Origin: Pseudomonas sp. efr-133-TYG-5
Lineage (GTDB): Bacteria > Pseudomonadota > Gammaproteobacteria > Pseudomonadales > Pseudomonadaceae
Length of the DNA: 64,000 nucleotides
NCBI RefSeq assembly: GCF_030209175.1
Contig: NZ_JARVSM010000007.1
Coordinates: 1-64,000 of the forward strand
Direction: 5' to 3'
Positions 26,176-35,504 of this stretch are shown here, piece by piece (position 1 is the stretch's first letter; each line of letters opens with the position of its first letter). The position numbers were made by a program, and so were the translations under genes. The notes under the pieces are model-generated. The model worked only from the letters and a program-made list of their open reading frames with translations, searched no databases and was not told where the DNA came from.

Positions 26176-26532
26176 ATGGCTCGTGTAAAGCGTGGCGTCA
26201 TTGCCCGTAAACGTCACAAAAAAATTCTGAAACTTGCTAAAGGCTACTACGGCGCACGCTCCCGCGTATTCCGTGTTGCCAAGCAAGCGGTAATCAAGGC
26301 AGGCCAATACGCCTACCGTGACCGTCGTCAGAAAAAACGTCAGTTCCGCGCTCTGTGGATCGCTCGTATCAACGCTGGTGCTCGTGTTAACGGTCTGTCC
26401 TACAGCCGTTTCATCGCTGGCCTGAAGAAAGCGTCCATCGAGATCGACCGTAAGGTTCTGGCTGATCTGGCAGTGAACGAAAAAGCGGCGTTTGCTGCGA
26501 TTGTCGAGAAAGCTAAAGCCACCTTGGCTTAA
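26176..26532 (+). CDS. rplT: 50S ribosomal protein L20
   Basis: The 118-aa basic protein begins [18 protein letters not shown] and contains [17 protein letters not shown]. It is required for 50S assembly and in other bacteria autoregulates rpmI-rplT. GAGGAAG precedes the start. Confidence 0.98.
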
Positions 26533-26587
26533 GTACCCCCGACAGTCACCCGGCCTCACCTCTGTGGGGCCAGGTGTTAAACGTCAT

Positions 26588-26623
26588 AAATAGGGGAAGA
26601 GCCTTCAAGCTCTTCCCCTATTT
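26588..26623 (+). terminator. Strong terminator between rplT and pheS
   Basis: The stem AATAGGGGAAGAGC/GCTCTTCCCCTATT (about 14 bp) is followed by TTTT. A second smaller hairpin (GGCCTCAC/GTGGGGCC) lies just upstream at 26553-26573. Some read-through may feed pheST, but no Phe-rich leader peptide is present. Confidence 0.85.
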
Positions 26624-26641
26624 TGTATCTGGAGTCTGTAC

Positions 26642-27658
26642 ATGGAAAACCTGGATGCGCTGGTCTCTCAAGCTCTAGAGGCTGTGCAAAGCGCTGAAGA
26701 CATCAATGCCCTGGAGCAAATCCGGGTTCAATACCTTGGCAAGAAGGGTGAGTTGACTCAGGTGATGAAGACCCTGGGGAATTTGCCGGCAGAAGAGCGT
26801 CCGCAAGTCGGCGCCCTGATCAACGTTGCCAAGGAACGTGTAACAGGCGTTCTCAATGCGCGCATGGCTCTGTTTGAAGAAGCCGAACTGGCTGCCAAAC
26901 TGTCTGCCGAATCCATTGATGTGACCCTGCCTGGCCGTGGCCAGGTGTCTGGCGGCCTGCATCCGGTCACCCGCACTCTGGAGCGTGTCGAACAGTTCTT
27001 CACCCGCATCGGCTACGGCATCGCCGAAGGTCCGGAGGTCGAAGACGACTATCACAACTTCGAGGCGCTCAACATCCCAGGCCACCACCCGGCCCGGTCG
27101 ATGCACGACACCTTCTATTTCAATGCGAACATGCTGCTGCGCACCCATACCTCGCCGGTACAGGTTCGCACCATGGAGTCCAAGCAGCCACCGATCCGCA
27201 TCGTCTGCCCAGGCCGTGTGTATCGCAGCGACTCCGATATCACCCACTCGCCGATGTTCCACCAGGTCGAAGGCCTGCTGGTCGATCGCGACATCAATTT
27301 CGCCGACCTCAAAGGCACCATCGAAGAATTCCTGCGGGTGTTCTTCGAAAAAGAACTGGCCGTGCGTTTCCGTCCTTCGTATTTCCCGTTCACCGAGCCT
27401 TCTGCTGAAGTCGACATGGAATGCGTGATGTGCAGCGGTAAAGGCTGCCGCGTCTGCAAGCAGACCGGCTGGCTGGAAGTGATGGGCTGCGGCATGGTTC
27501 ACCCGAACGTGTTGCGTATGTCCGGGATCGATCCGGAAGAGTTCTCGGGCTTTGCCTTCGGCATGGGCGTTGAGCGTCTGGCCATGCTGCGTTACGGCGT
27601 GAACGACTTGCGTCTGTTCTTCGACAACGACTTGCGGTTCCTCGCGCAATTTCGCTAG
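26642..27658 (+). CDS. pheS: Phenylalanyl-tRNA synthetase alpha subunit
   Basis: The 338-aa subunit has an N-terminal coiled-coil arm, the HPVTRTLERVEQFFTRIGY motif 1 region, the RIVCPGRVYRSD motif 2 and GFAFGMGVERLAMLRYG motif 3 of class II synthetases. It pairs with pheT 26 bp downstream. Confidence 0.98.
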   Translation: MENLDALVSQALEAVQSAEDINALEQIRVQYLGKKGELTQVMKTLGNLPAEERPQVGALINVAKERVTGVLNARMALFEEAELAAKLSAESIDVTLPGRGQVSGGLHPVTRTLERVEQFFTRIGYGIAEGPEVEDDYHNFEALNIPGHHPARSMHDTFYFNANMLLRTHTSPVQVRTMESKQPPIRIVCPGRVYRSDSDITHSPMFHQVEGLLVDRDINFADLKGTIEEFLRVFFEKELAVRFRPSYFPFTEPSAEVDMECVMCSGKGCRVCKQTGWLEVMGCGMVHPNVLRMSGIDPEEFSGFAFGMGVERLAMLRYGVNDLRLFFDNDLRFLAQFR

Positions 27659-27684
27659 TCGTAACGAATTCTTAGGAGAGCAGG

Positions 27685-30063
27685 ATGAAATTCAGTGAAC
27701 AATGGCTGCGTGGCTGGGTTAGCCCGCAGGTAGATCGCGATGAGCTGGTTGCTCGTCTGTCGATGGCCGGTCTTGAGGTCGATAGCGTCACGCCGGCCGC
27801 CGGTGTATTCAGCGGCGTGGTGGTGGGCGAGGTGCTGAGCACCGAGCAGCATCCAGACGCCGACAAGCTGCGTGTGTGCCAGGTCAGCAATGGTGCGGAA
27901 ACCTTCCAGGTCGTGTGCGGAGCGCCTAACGTGCGTCCGGGCCTGAAGATCCCGTTCGCCATGATCGGCGCCGAGCTGCCGGGCGACTTCAAAATCAAGA
28001 AGGCCAAGCTGCGCGGCGTCGAGTCCAACGGCATGCTGTGCTCGCAGGCCGAACTGCAGGTCGGTGAAGGCAACGACGGTTTGATGGAGCTGCCGGCCGA
28101 CGCGCCGGTGGGCAAGGATTTCCGCGCTTATCTGCAGCTGGACGACGTCAGCATCGAAGTCGACCTGACGCCGAACCGTGGCGACTGCCTGTCGCTGGCC
28201 GGTCTGGCGCGTGAAGTCGGCGCGCTGTACGACACTCCGGTTACACGTCCGGTCGTGGCTGCAGTTCCGGCCGTTCACGACGAAGTGCGTTCGGTTGAAG
28301 TCGTGGCCGCCGCCGCGTGCCCGCGCTACCTCGGTCGGGTGATCCGCAATGTCGACCTGTCCAGGCCTACGCCGTTGTGGATGGTCGAGCGTCTGCGTCG
28401 CGCCGACGTGCGCAGCATCGATGCCGCCGTCGACATCACCAACTACGTGATGCTCGAACTGGGTCAGCCGTTGCACGCCTTCGATCTCGCCGAAATCAAT
28501 GGCGGCATCCGTGTGCGCATGGCGGAAGAGGGCGAGAAGCTGGTCTTGCTCGACGGTCAGGAAGTCAGCCTGCGTAGCGATACGCTGGTCATTGCCGACC
28601 ACACCCGCGCTCTGGCCATTGCCGGGGTAATGGGTGGCGAGCACAGCGGTGTATCCGCGACCACGCGCGACGTGTTCCTGGAAAGCGCGTTCTTCGATCA
28701 GATCGCTGTGGCAGGCAAGGCTCGCTCCTATGGCCTGCACACCGACGCTTCGCACCGTTACGAGCGTGGCGTGGACTGGCAACTGGCCCGTGAAGCCATG
28801 GAGCGCGCCACTGGCCTGCTGCTGGAAATCACCGGTGGTGAAGCGGGTCCGATCATCGAAACGGTCAGCGAGCAGCATCTGCCGTCGATCGCGCCGATCA
28901 CCCTGCGTGCGCAACGCATCACCCAGATGCTGGGCATGGAAATGGACGCGGCCGAAGTCGAGCGTCTGCTCGGCGCCCTGGGTCTGAACATTTCCGCCGA
29001 TGGCGCAGGGCAATGGCGTGTTGAAGTGCCAAGCCATCGCTTCGATATCAGCCTGGAAGTCGACCTGATCGAAGAGCTGGCCCGTCTGTACGGCTACAAC
29101 CGTCTGCCGGTCCGCTACCCGCAAGCCCGCCTGGCCCCGCAGGCCAAGGCTGAGGCGCGCAGCGATCTGCCGGAACTGCGGCGTCTGCTGGTGGCCCGTG
29201 GTTACCAGGAAGCGATCACTTACAGCTTCATCGATCCGAAGCAGTTCGAACTGTTCAATCCGGGCGTCGAACCGTTGCTGCTGGCCAACCCGATCTCCAA
29301 CGATATGGCGGCCATGCGCTCGTCGCTGTGGCCAGGCCTGGTCAAGGCGCTGCAGCACAACCTGAACCGTCAGCAGGATCGCGTTCGCTTGTTCGAAAGC
29401 GGTCTGCGTTTTATCGGCCAGCTGGAGGGCTTGAAGCAGGAGCCGATGCTCGCTGGTGTGGTATGCGGTAGCCGTCTGCCCGAAGGCTGGGCACAAGGTC
29501 GCGATACCGTCGACTTCTTCGACGTCAAGGCTGATGTGGAAGCGGTGCTGGGCTTTGCTGGTGCGCTGGATCAGTTCACTTTCGCACCGGGCAAGCACCC
29601 GGCGCTGCACCCGGGGCAAACCGCGCGCATCGAGCGAGAAGGGCGTGAAGTCGGCTTCATCGGCGCGATCCACCCTGAGCTGTCGAAAGCCTTGGGCCTC
29701 GACCGTCCGGTCTTCGTGTTCGAGCTGGTTCTGGCCGAAGTCGCGTTGGGTAAAATGCCTGAATTCCGCGAGTTGTCGCGCTTTCCTGAAGTGCGTCGTG
29801 ACCTTGCCCTGATTGCGCATAAAGAGGTCGCCGCCTCGGCTGTGTTGGACGTAATTCGTGAAAATGCAGGCGAATGGCTCACGGATCTCAGGCTGTTTGA
29901 CGTGTATCAGGGTAAAGGTATTGATCCTGATAGAAAAAGCCTCGCAGTTGGCTTGACCTGGCAGCATCCATCGCGCACTCTTAATGACGATGAGGTGAAT
30001 TCGACGACGCAAAATATCCTCACCTCGCTCGAACAAAGGTTGAACGCCACGTTAAGGAAGTGA
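27685..30063 (+). CDS. pheT: Phenylalanyl-tRNA synthetase beta subunit
   Basis: The 792-aa subunit has the tRNA-binding OB domain (EVLSTEQHPDADKLRVCQV), the B3/B4 editing domain, B5, and a C-terminal anticodon-recognition fold (KSLAVGLTWQHPSRTLNDDEV). AGGAG precedes the ATG. ihfA follows 3 bp after its stop. Confidence 0.98.
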   Translation: MKFSEQWLRGWVSPQVDRDELVARLSMAGLEVDSVTPAAGVFSGVVVGEVLSTEQHPDADKLRVCQVSNGAETFQVVCGAPNVRPGLKIPFAMIGAELPGDFKIKKAKLRGVESNGMLCSQAELQVGEGNDGLMELPADAPVGKDFRAYLQLDDVSIEVDLTPNRGDCLSLAGLAREVGALYDTPVTRPVVAAVPAVHDEVRSVEVVAAAACPRYLGRVIRNVDLSRPTPLWMVERLRRADVRSIDAAVDITNYVMLELGQPLHAFDLAEINGGIRVRMAEEGEKLVLLDGQEVSLRSDTLVIADHTRALAIAGVMGGEHSGVSATTRDVFLESAFFDQIAVAGKARSYGLHTDASHRYERGVDWQLAREAMERATGLLLEITGGEAGPIIETVSEQHLPSIAPITLRAQRITQMLGMEMDAAEVERLLGALGLNISADGAGQWRVEVPSHRFDISLEVDLIEELARLYGYNRLPVRYPQARLAPQAKAEARSDLPELRRLLVARGYQEAITYSFIDPKQFELFNPGVEPLLLANPISNDMAAMRSSLWPGLVKALQHNLNRQQDRVRLFESGLRFIGQLEGLKQEPMLAGVVCGSRLPEGWAQGRDTVDFFDVKADVEAVLGFAGALDQFTFAPGKHPALHPGQTARIEREGREVGFIGAIHPELSKALGLDRPVFVFELVLAEVALGKMPEFRELSRFPEVRRDLALIAHKEVAASAVLDVIRENAGEWLTDLRLFDVYQGKGIDPDRKSLAVGLTWQHPSRTLNDDEVNSTTQNILTSLEQRLNATLRK

Positions 30064-30066
30064 CGT

Positions 30067-30369
30067 ATGGGGGCTTTGACGAAAGCTGAGATGGCGGAAC
30101 GTCTGTATGAAGAGCTGGGCCTGAACAAGCGGGAAGCCAAGGAATTGGTTGAACTGTTTTTCGAGGAAATCAGGCACGCTCTTGAAGACAACGAGCAGGT
30201 CAAGTTGTCCGGTTTCGGCAATTTCGACCTTCGGGACAAACGCCAGCGGCCTGGCCGCAACCCGAAAACGGGGGAAGAAATCCCGATCACGGCTCGCCGT
30301 GTGGTCACCTTTCGTCCAGGGCAGAAGTTGAAAGCCCGAGTTGAGGCTTATGCTGGAACCAAGTCATAA
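30067..30369 (+). CDS. ihfA: Integration host factor alpha subunit
   Basis: The 100-aa DNA-bending protein begins GALTKAEMAERLYEELGLNK and carries the beta-arm GRNPKTGEEIPI with the intercalating Pro. It forms IHF with IhfB and assists sigma-54 promoters and recombination. It overlaps the next gene by 20 bp. Confidence 0.97.
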   Translation: MGALTKAEMAERLYEELGLNKREAKELVELFFEEIRHALEDNEQVKLSGFGNFDLRDKRQRPGRNPKTGEEIPITARRVVTFRPGQKLKARVEAYAGTKS

Positions 30370-30706
30370 CGACGAACTACCCGTCATCCCGGGCAAACGC
30401 TACTTCACCATCGGTGAAGTCAGCGAGCTGTGTGCGGTAAAGCCACACGTGCTGCGCTACTGGGAGCAGGAGTTTCCTCAGCTCAACCCCGTCAAACGCC
30501 GCGGAAACCGCCGGTATTATCAGCGCCAGGATGTGCTGATGATCCGGCAGATCCGCGCGCTCCTTTACGATCAAGGATTCACCATCGGCGGTGCGCGTCT
30601 GCGCCTGTCCGGTGATGAAGCCAAAGACGACACCACCCAATACAAACAGATGATCCGCCAGATGATTGCTGAACTGGAGGATGTGCTGGTGGTACTCAAG
30701 AAATAA
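30350..30706 (+). CDS. MerR family transcriptional regulator
   Basis: The 118-aa protein has a MerR winged helix (YFTIGEVSELCAVKPHVLRY) and a C-terminal dimerisation helix. It lacks the Cys residues of metal-sensing members. It sits at the conserved position after ihfA and is translationally coupled through a 20-bp overlap. Its ligand is unknown. Confidence 0.9.
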   Translation: MLEPSHNDELPVIPGKRYFTIGEVSELCAVKPHVLRYWEQEFPQLNPVKRRGNRRYYQRQDVLMIRQIRALLYDQGFTIGGARLRLSGDEAKDDTTQYKQMIRQMIAELEDVLVVLKK

Positions 30707-30724
30707 AAAGCTGCGTTTGAATAC

Positions 30725-30753
30725 TTCCAGTTTTCAAACGCTTGCGATATATT
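30725..30753 (+). promoter_or_regulatory. Possible promoter of tRNA-Pro
   Basis: TTCCAG (30725-30730), 17 bp and TATATT (30748-30753), about 40 bp before the tRNA. The -35 is weak. Confidence 0.4.
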
Positions 30754-30794
30754 CTTGAGCGTTCTTCGAGATGAAGAACCGGTTTCAAACCAGT

Positions 30795-30871
30795 CGGGGC
30801 GTAGCGCAGTCCGGTAGCGCACTAGCATGGGGTGCTAGGGGTCGAGTGTTCGAATCACTCCGTCCCGACCA
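30795..30871 (+). tRNA. tRNA-Pro (GGG)
   Basis: A complete 77-nt cloverleaf: acceptor CGGGGCG with CGTCCCG, anticodon stem CTAGC/GCTAG with loop ATGGGGT (anticodon GGG), T-arm GAGTGTTCGAATCACTC, and encoded CCA. Confidence 0.96.
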
Positions 30872-30887
30872 TATAATTCAATGACTT

Positions 30888-30916
30888 AGGCCAATGTTCA
30901 ACGCATTGGCCTTTTT
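30888..30916 (+). terminator. Terminator of tRNA-Pro
   Basis: A perfect stem AGGCCAATG/CATTGGCCT with a T5 tail, 16 bp after the tRNA. Confidence 0.87.
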
Positions 30917-31088
30917 CATGCCTGTTACTTTTGCACGGTTAGGTCATGCCCTTGATCCGAGCCAACCTCCCAACGAACAGCCGTCATGCCGCTCGCCTGC
31001 GAAATGCCAACAAGGCGGCAAACTGCTGGCCCCCAAGTCTGCCCAACCTCGGCAAACTCGCCTTTTTTCAAAAGGTTAGGCTGGCTAT

Positions 31089-31418
31089 ATGCGGACGATT
31101 GTCATAACCGTAGCAACCCTGTCCCTGGCTGTTTTTGCGTTGGATGCCCAGGCTCGCGAACTGACCCAGCGTCATCGTTTTGCCTGTACGTGGGGGGCTG
31201 ATATCGCGGCGGGAGCGCAGCAGTCGAAGCTCTCGGGGATTTCCCTGTACGGCGCGCGCAAGCGTCTGCAGGCGCGCAAGTTCCAGCAACCGTGGATGCG
31301 CATGACGGCCATGGGCATCACCGAACAGACTTACAACAGCGCTTCACGGCTTAAACCCGCGGCGGTCAAGCAGACCTATTACGAACAATGTGTGCGTCAC
31401 GAGTTGGCGCAACGTTGA
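31089..31418 (+). CDS. Hypothetical exported protein
   Basis: The 109-aa protein has an N-terminal signal (TIVITVATLSLAVFALDAQA) and a basic mature part with two Cys. No family is recognised. The 215 bp before it contain only the tRNA terminator and no further gene. Confidence 0.72.
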   Translation: MRTIVITVATLSLAVFALDAQARELTQRHRFACTWGADIAAGAQQSKLSGISLYGARKRLQARKFQQPWMRMTAMGITEQTYNSASRLKPAAVKQTYYEQCVRHELAQR

Positions 31419-31423
31419 ACGCC

Positions 31424-31455
31424 AAAAGCCCAACCTGAGCAAGGTTGGGCTTTTT
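31424..31455. terminator. Bidirectional terminator
   Basis: AAAGCCCAACCT/AGGTTGGGCTTT stem with T5 lies between convergent genes. Confidence 0.87.
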
Positions 31456-31477
31456 CATTGCGCTCGGCAAAAAGGCG

Positions 31478-31891
31478 TTACTTGTCGCTTTCGCAATTGA
31501 CCATCCACGCCACGCCGAACCGATCCACCAGCATGCCAAAGCGCGCGGCCCAGAAGGTCGCTTCCAGCGGCATGTCGATGCGCCCGTCTGTGGCCAGGGC
31601 GTTGAACACGCGTTCGGCCTCGGCAATGCTGTCGACGTTGAGGGAAATCGAGCAGCCGCTCATGCCTTGGGTTGGCCGGTCGGGCGTGGTGTCGGAGGCC
31701 ATGAGCATCTGATCGCCCACCTTCAGGCACGTGTGCATGATCAGGTGATGGTGTTCTTTCGGTACGTGTTCGGCGGCGGGGGACTCGCCGAAGGTCATCA
31801 TTGCCTCAAGTTTGCCTTGCAGGCATTGCTGATAAAAAGTGAAGGCGGCGCGGCACTCGCCGTTGAAGATCAGGTACGGGTTGATTTTCAT
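31478..31891 (-). CDS. VOC family protein (PhnB-like)
   Basis: The 137-aa protein begins MKINPYLIFNGECRAAFTFY and ends with FGMLVDRFGVAWMVN, the PhnB/3-demethylubiquinone-methyltransferase-like glyoxalase fold. Members bind metal and small ligands; the physiological substrate is unknown. Confidence 0.87.
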   Translation of the reverse strand: MKINPYLIFNGECRAAFTFYQQCLQGKLEAMMTFGESPAAEHVPKEHHHLIMHTCLKVGDQMLMASDTTPDRPTQGMSGCSISLNVDSIAEAERVFNALATDGRIDMPLEATFWAARFGMLVDRFGVAWMVNCESDK

Positions 31892-32054
31892 GATGTGGCT
31901 CCCGACTAGGCAGTGAGACGTCGCGCGGCCGGGTGTGCCGAAGCGCCGTCATGGATTGACTCCATCAGCAAAGCGTTGGAGCACGGGATTGCCAGCCGAG
32001 ACTGCAAATAATTTGCTCGGGATGACCGGTGGTCAGGTAGGTGAACGCGTTGCC

Positions 32055-33011
32055 TCAGGATTCGCGCGCGCTGTGCGATGCCGCAGAACCCGCGACCCGA
32101 GCGGCAGGTTTGCTTTGCATCAGCGCGTCGATCGCCTTGCGATAGTTTTGCCCGCCGAGCGCCATGCTGTTGTTGTGCGTGCCGCCGGGGACCAGCAACA
32201 GGCGTTTCGGTTGTTGCGCGGCGGCAAACAGCTGCTCGCTGAAACGTGGCGGGACAAATGCGTCGGCCAGACCATGCACCACCAGCAGCGGCATGTGAAT
32301 GTCGGCGATCTTGTCGATGGAATCGAATTTCTGCGACAACAGCCATTGCACCGGCAATGACGTGTTGGCGACGGCGGCGGCAACGTCCGCCAGTGACGTG
32401 AACGTTGACTCGATCACCAAGCCACGAACCGGCAGCGGCGTGTGATGGTTCACCGCGTTCTGCCCGAGTTCGGCAGCCAGATCGATGGCGACCGCACCCC
32501 CGAGAGAGTGGCCGTAGATCAGGCGCTTGGCCGGGTCGGGTTGCAGCTGCTTGAAGCGTTCCCAGGCCACCCGCGCATCCTCGTACACCGTACGCTCCGA
32601 AGGCAGGTCGCCGTGGCTCTGGCCGAAGCCACGATAGTCGATGGCCAATACCGAATAACCGGCAGCGCGCAGTTGCTCGATGCGAAACAGCTGCCCGGTG
32701 AGGTTCCAGCGCACACCGTGCAGGTAAAGGATCGCCGGCGCGTTGGCGCGCTCCGCCGGCCACCACCAGGCGTGGATGTTCTGCCCGGCCTTGAAGCTCT
32801 TGGGTTGCAGCTCAAGCTCCTGCACGCTGTCGGGCAGGCCGTGATACCAGCCCGCCGTGCCCGGTTCGATGCGAAACAGCAATTTGCGCTCGGTATGTTC
32901 CAGCACCGCGCAACTGGCCGGCAGACCGATGATCAGCGCGGCCATGCAGGCAAACGCCAGGCGGCGGCGCCGAAGACGGGTCATCAAAGCGAGGAACATT
33001 AAACGTTTCAC
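32055..33011 (-). CDS. Alpha/beta hydrolase with N-terminal membrane anchor
   Basis: The 318-aa hydrolase has a basic N-terminus followed by a hydrophobic segment (LAFACMAALIIGLPASCAV) that may be a lipoprotein or signal anchor. The catalytic fold shows LYLHGVRWNLTG (oxyanion), the nucleophile elbow GHSLGG, a late Asp (HGLADAFVPP) and His (GGTHNN). It resembles BEM46/YfhR-type hydrolases. The start is uncertain: GTG at 33011 and ATG at 32999 are both possible and neither has a good ribosome-binding site. Confidence 0.82.
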   Translation of the reverse strand: MKRLMFLALMTRLRRRRLAFACMAALIIGLPASCAVLEHTERKLLFRIEPGTAGWYHGLPDSVQELELQPKSFKAGQNIHAWWWPAERANAPAILYLHGVRWNLTGQLFRIEQLRAAGYSVLAIDYRGFGQSHGDLPSERTVYEDARVAWERFKQLQPDPAKRLIYGHSLGGAVAIDLAAELGQNAVNHHTPLPVRGLVIESTFTSLADVAAAVANTSLPVQWLLSQKFDSIDKIADIHMPLLVVHGLADAFVPPRFSEQLFAAAQQPKRLLLVPGGTHNNSMALGGQNYRKAIDALMQSKPAARVAGSAASHSARES

Positions 33012-33111
33012 CCATGCGCGGACAAAGAACGCTTTTTACCAGATGCGCCGGCTCACGAGGGACAAATTCGACCATCGCCAGCCGGCAACGATTACAAAAT
33101 GCTGCAACGCC

Positions 33112-34110
33112 TCAAGCGATGGTCAGCACGATCTTGCCGATATGGTCACCGGCTTCCATATGGGCGTGGGCCTTGGCTGCCTCGGCCAGCGGGTAAACCT
33201 TGTCGATGAGCGGCAGGCAGCGACCGCCGGCCAGCGCTGGCCAGACCTGCTCACGCAGTTGCGCGGCGATGGCGGCTTTCTCCGGGCCGGTGCGTGCGCG
33301 CAGCAGCGAGCCGGTCACCACCGCGCGTTTGCCGAGGATCGCCAGCAGATCGACGTCGTTGGCGCGCGCACCGCCGAGAAACCCGAGCATCACCAGCCGA
33401 CCGTCCATGGCCAGGGCACTGACGTTGCCGTTGAGGTACGAGCCACCCATGATGTCGAGAATCACATTCACACCCTGGCCGGCAGTTTTTTCGCCGATCA
33501 CGGAGGCAAAGTCTTGCTCGCGATAGTTGATCGGCTGGCCACCGAGCTTTTCGATCGCCGCGCATTTGTCGGCGCTGCCGGCGGTGGCGAAGGCTTCGAT
33601 GCCGAATTCGCGGCACAACATCAACGCGGTGGTGCCGATGCCGCTGGTACCGCCGTGGATCAGCACCCGCTGGCCACGCTGGGCGCCACCCAGGCCGAAC
33701 AGATTGGCCCAGACCGTGAAGAAGGTTTCCGGGATCGCTGCCGCCTGAATCCAGTCCAGCCCTTCGGGGATTGGCAGGGTCTGGCCGGCCGGCACTGCGC
33801 AATACCCGGCATAACCGCCACCATTGGTCAGCGCACACACCCGATCGCCGACGGCAAACGTGCTGACACCGGCGCCAACGGCGACCACTTCGCCTGCGAT
33901 TTCCAGGCCCGGTATCGGGTTCATCCCGGGTTTCATCGGGTACTTGCCGGCACGTTGCAGAGCGTCCGGGCGATTGATCCCGGCGGCGTGCACGCGCACC
34001 AGCACTTCGCCTTCGGCCGCCACTGGCAGCGCTACGCGCTTGGGCTGCAGGACCTCCGGGCCACCGGGTTCAGTGATTTCGATACGGGTCATTTCAGTGG
34101 GCAGATTCAT
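33112..34110 (-). CDS. NAD(P)H:quinone oxidoreductase, zinc-free MDR family
   Basis: The 332-aa protein is of the QOR/TP53I3-like type, with a GroES-like N-terminal domain (VHAAGINRPDALQRAGKYP) and a Rossmann domain (LIHGGTSGIGTTALMLCREFG). The zinc ligands of alcohol dehydrogenases are absent. It likely reduces quinones or enones with NADPH. The ATG at 34110 follows AGGAGTCGAC on the minus strand. It lies 62 bp downstream of the MFS gene and may be co-transcribed with it. Confidence 0.9.
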   Translation of the reverse strand: MNLPTEMTRIEITEPGGPEVLQPKRVALPVAAEGEVLVRVHAAGINRPDALQRAGKYPMKPGMNPIPGLEIAGEVVAVGAGVSTFAVGDRVCALTNGGGYAGYCAVPAGQTLPIPEGLDWIQAAAIPETFFTVWANLFGLGGAQRGQRVLIHGGTSGIGTTALMLCREFGIEAFATAGSADKCAAIEKLGGQPINYREQDFASVIGEKTAGQGVNVILDIMGGSYLNGNVSALAMDGRLVMLGFLGGARANDVDLLAILGKRAVVTGSLLRARTGPEKAAIAAQLREQVWPALAGGRCLPLIDKVYPLAEAAKAHAHMEAGDHIGKIVLTIA

Positions 34111-34172
34111 GTCGACTCCTGTTAGGCAAAAGGTCTGTAGATGGGAGCGCGGGCGAGGCGCAATGATTCCCC

Positions 34173-35393
34173 TCAATTCGCGCAGCAGCGCCGCTCGCGA
34201 GCAGAGGGCAGCAGGCGCATGGCCGGCTCCAGCAGCAGCGCCACGACAATCGCGCCGCCGGCAATCAGGAACAGCACGGCGTGTTGTCCGCCACTGGCAT
34301 TGAACAGCGCCGAATAAGCGAAGCCGGCCAGTGCCTGAAACGAGGCGAACGACACGGTGGCGCGGCTCCAGGCCACCTGCTGGCGATGGTGTTGTGGCAC
34401 CAGTTCGTGCACTCGGGCCAATGCCAGGGGCACGATGCCCGGCGGGAAGGAGCCGAGGATCAGCGCCAGCAGCGCCAGCGCGATGAATGAATGGGACAGT
34501 GCCAGCAAGCCGAGGGTAATGGCTTGCACCACCAGCACCAGGCGTATGCCCTTGCGGGCACCGAGATGATCGGCAAGAAAACCATAGCTCACCGGGCCGA
34601 CAATCGCCCCCAGGCCATACATGATCCAGATCAGTGCCCCGACATGCGCCCCGGCACCGAGCCCGCGGGCCACGTAATCCACCAGGAACACCATGGCCGG
34701 CACCAGCCCTGCAGCCATGAACGCGTACTGCGCAAACAGCAGGTAGACGCCGGGCGGCGTAGGTTCGGCAGGCGCCGAATCCGTGCCGTTGGCCGCCACA
34801 TGCGCCAGATCCGCCGGCCAGCCGAACCAGCTCAACCCGGTCAACAACAAGGACAACGCTCCCAGGCCAAGCCAGGTGGCCTGCAATCCCAGGCTCAGCA
34901 GCGGCGGCACAATCGTGCCCGAGCCGGCGATGCCCAGGCCGATGCCAAGGAAAATCGCACCACTGGCCAGGCCTCGGCGTGCGACTGGCACATGCGGCAG
35001 CACGGTTGCGGCGACCAGCACCATGATGGCGCCGCCGGCGATCCCCGACAGCAGTCGCCAGCCGAAGTACCAGCTCACCGACACCGGGAAGGCGCAGGCG
35101 AAAAACGCCACGGTGACCGCCAGCATCATCAGGCGCAGCGCATTTTTGTTGCTCAGCCGCCGCGCCAGCGGCCGGCCGAGCAGGGCACCGATCAGGTAGC
35201 CGACCAGATTGGCGGCGCCGAGGTAGACCACGTCATGGGTGGAAAACCATTGCGCTTGAATCAATGCCGGGATCAACGGCGTATAGGCAAAACGCGCCAG
35301 GCCGATGCTGACCAGGCTGGCACACAGCCCGGCGAAGATCGGCATCCAGATGCCGGGGCTCCTGGCGTCGAGCGGGGGAGACGAAGAACGCAT
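34173..35393 (-). CDS. MFS transporter, YbfB/YjiJ family
   Basis: The 406-aa protein has about 12 hydrophobic helices, starting with SIGLARFAYTPLIPALI, the YbfB/YjiJ pattern, and an inner loop RRLSNKNALR. The substrate is unknown. It is divergent from a LysR gene 111 bp away that probably controls it. Confidence 0.9.
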   Translation of the reverse strand: MRSSSPPLDARSPGIWMPIFAGLCASLVSIGLARFAYTPLIPALIQAQWFSTHDVVYLGAANLVGYLIGALLGRPLARRLSNKNALRLMMLAVTVAFFACAFPVSVSWYFGWRLLSGIAGGAIMVLVAATVLPHVPVARRGLASGAIFLGIGLGIAGSGTIVPPLLSLGLQATWLGLGALSLLLTGLSWFGWPADLAHVAANGTDSAPAEPTPPGVYLLFAQYAFMAAGLVPAMVFLVDYVARGLGAGAHVGALIWIMYGLGAIVGPVSYGFLADHLGARKGIRLVLVVQAITLGLLALSHSFIALALLALILGSFPPGIVPLALARVHELVPQHHRQQVAWSRATVSFASFQALAGFAYSALFNASGGQHAVLFLIAGGAIVVALLLEPAMRLLPSARERRCCAN

Positions 35394-35504
35394 AGCGGCG
35401 ATTCCTGAGGAAGGTTTATGGCGTCCAGCATATCGGCTATCGTTGCTGCACTTGTGCAGCGATTTCACTCGTCAGCGCTGCGAATTTGCATCAATGGAGG
35501 CACC

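Noticed and set aside
26533..26641. Possible pheS attenuator with leader peptide
   Set aside because: Two hairpins are present, but no short reading frame rich in Phe codons was found, so a plain terminator is the simpler call.
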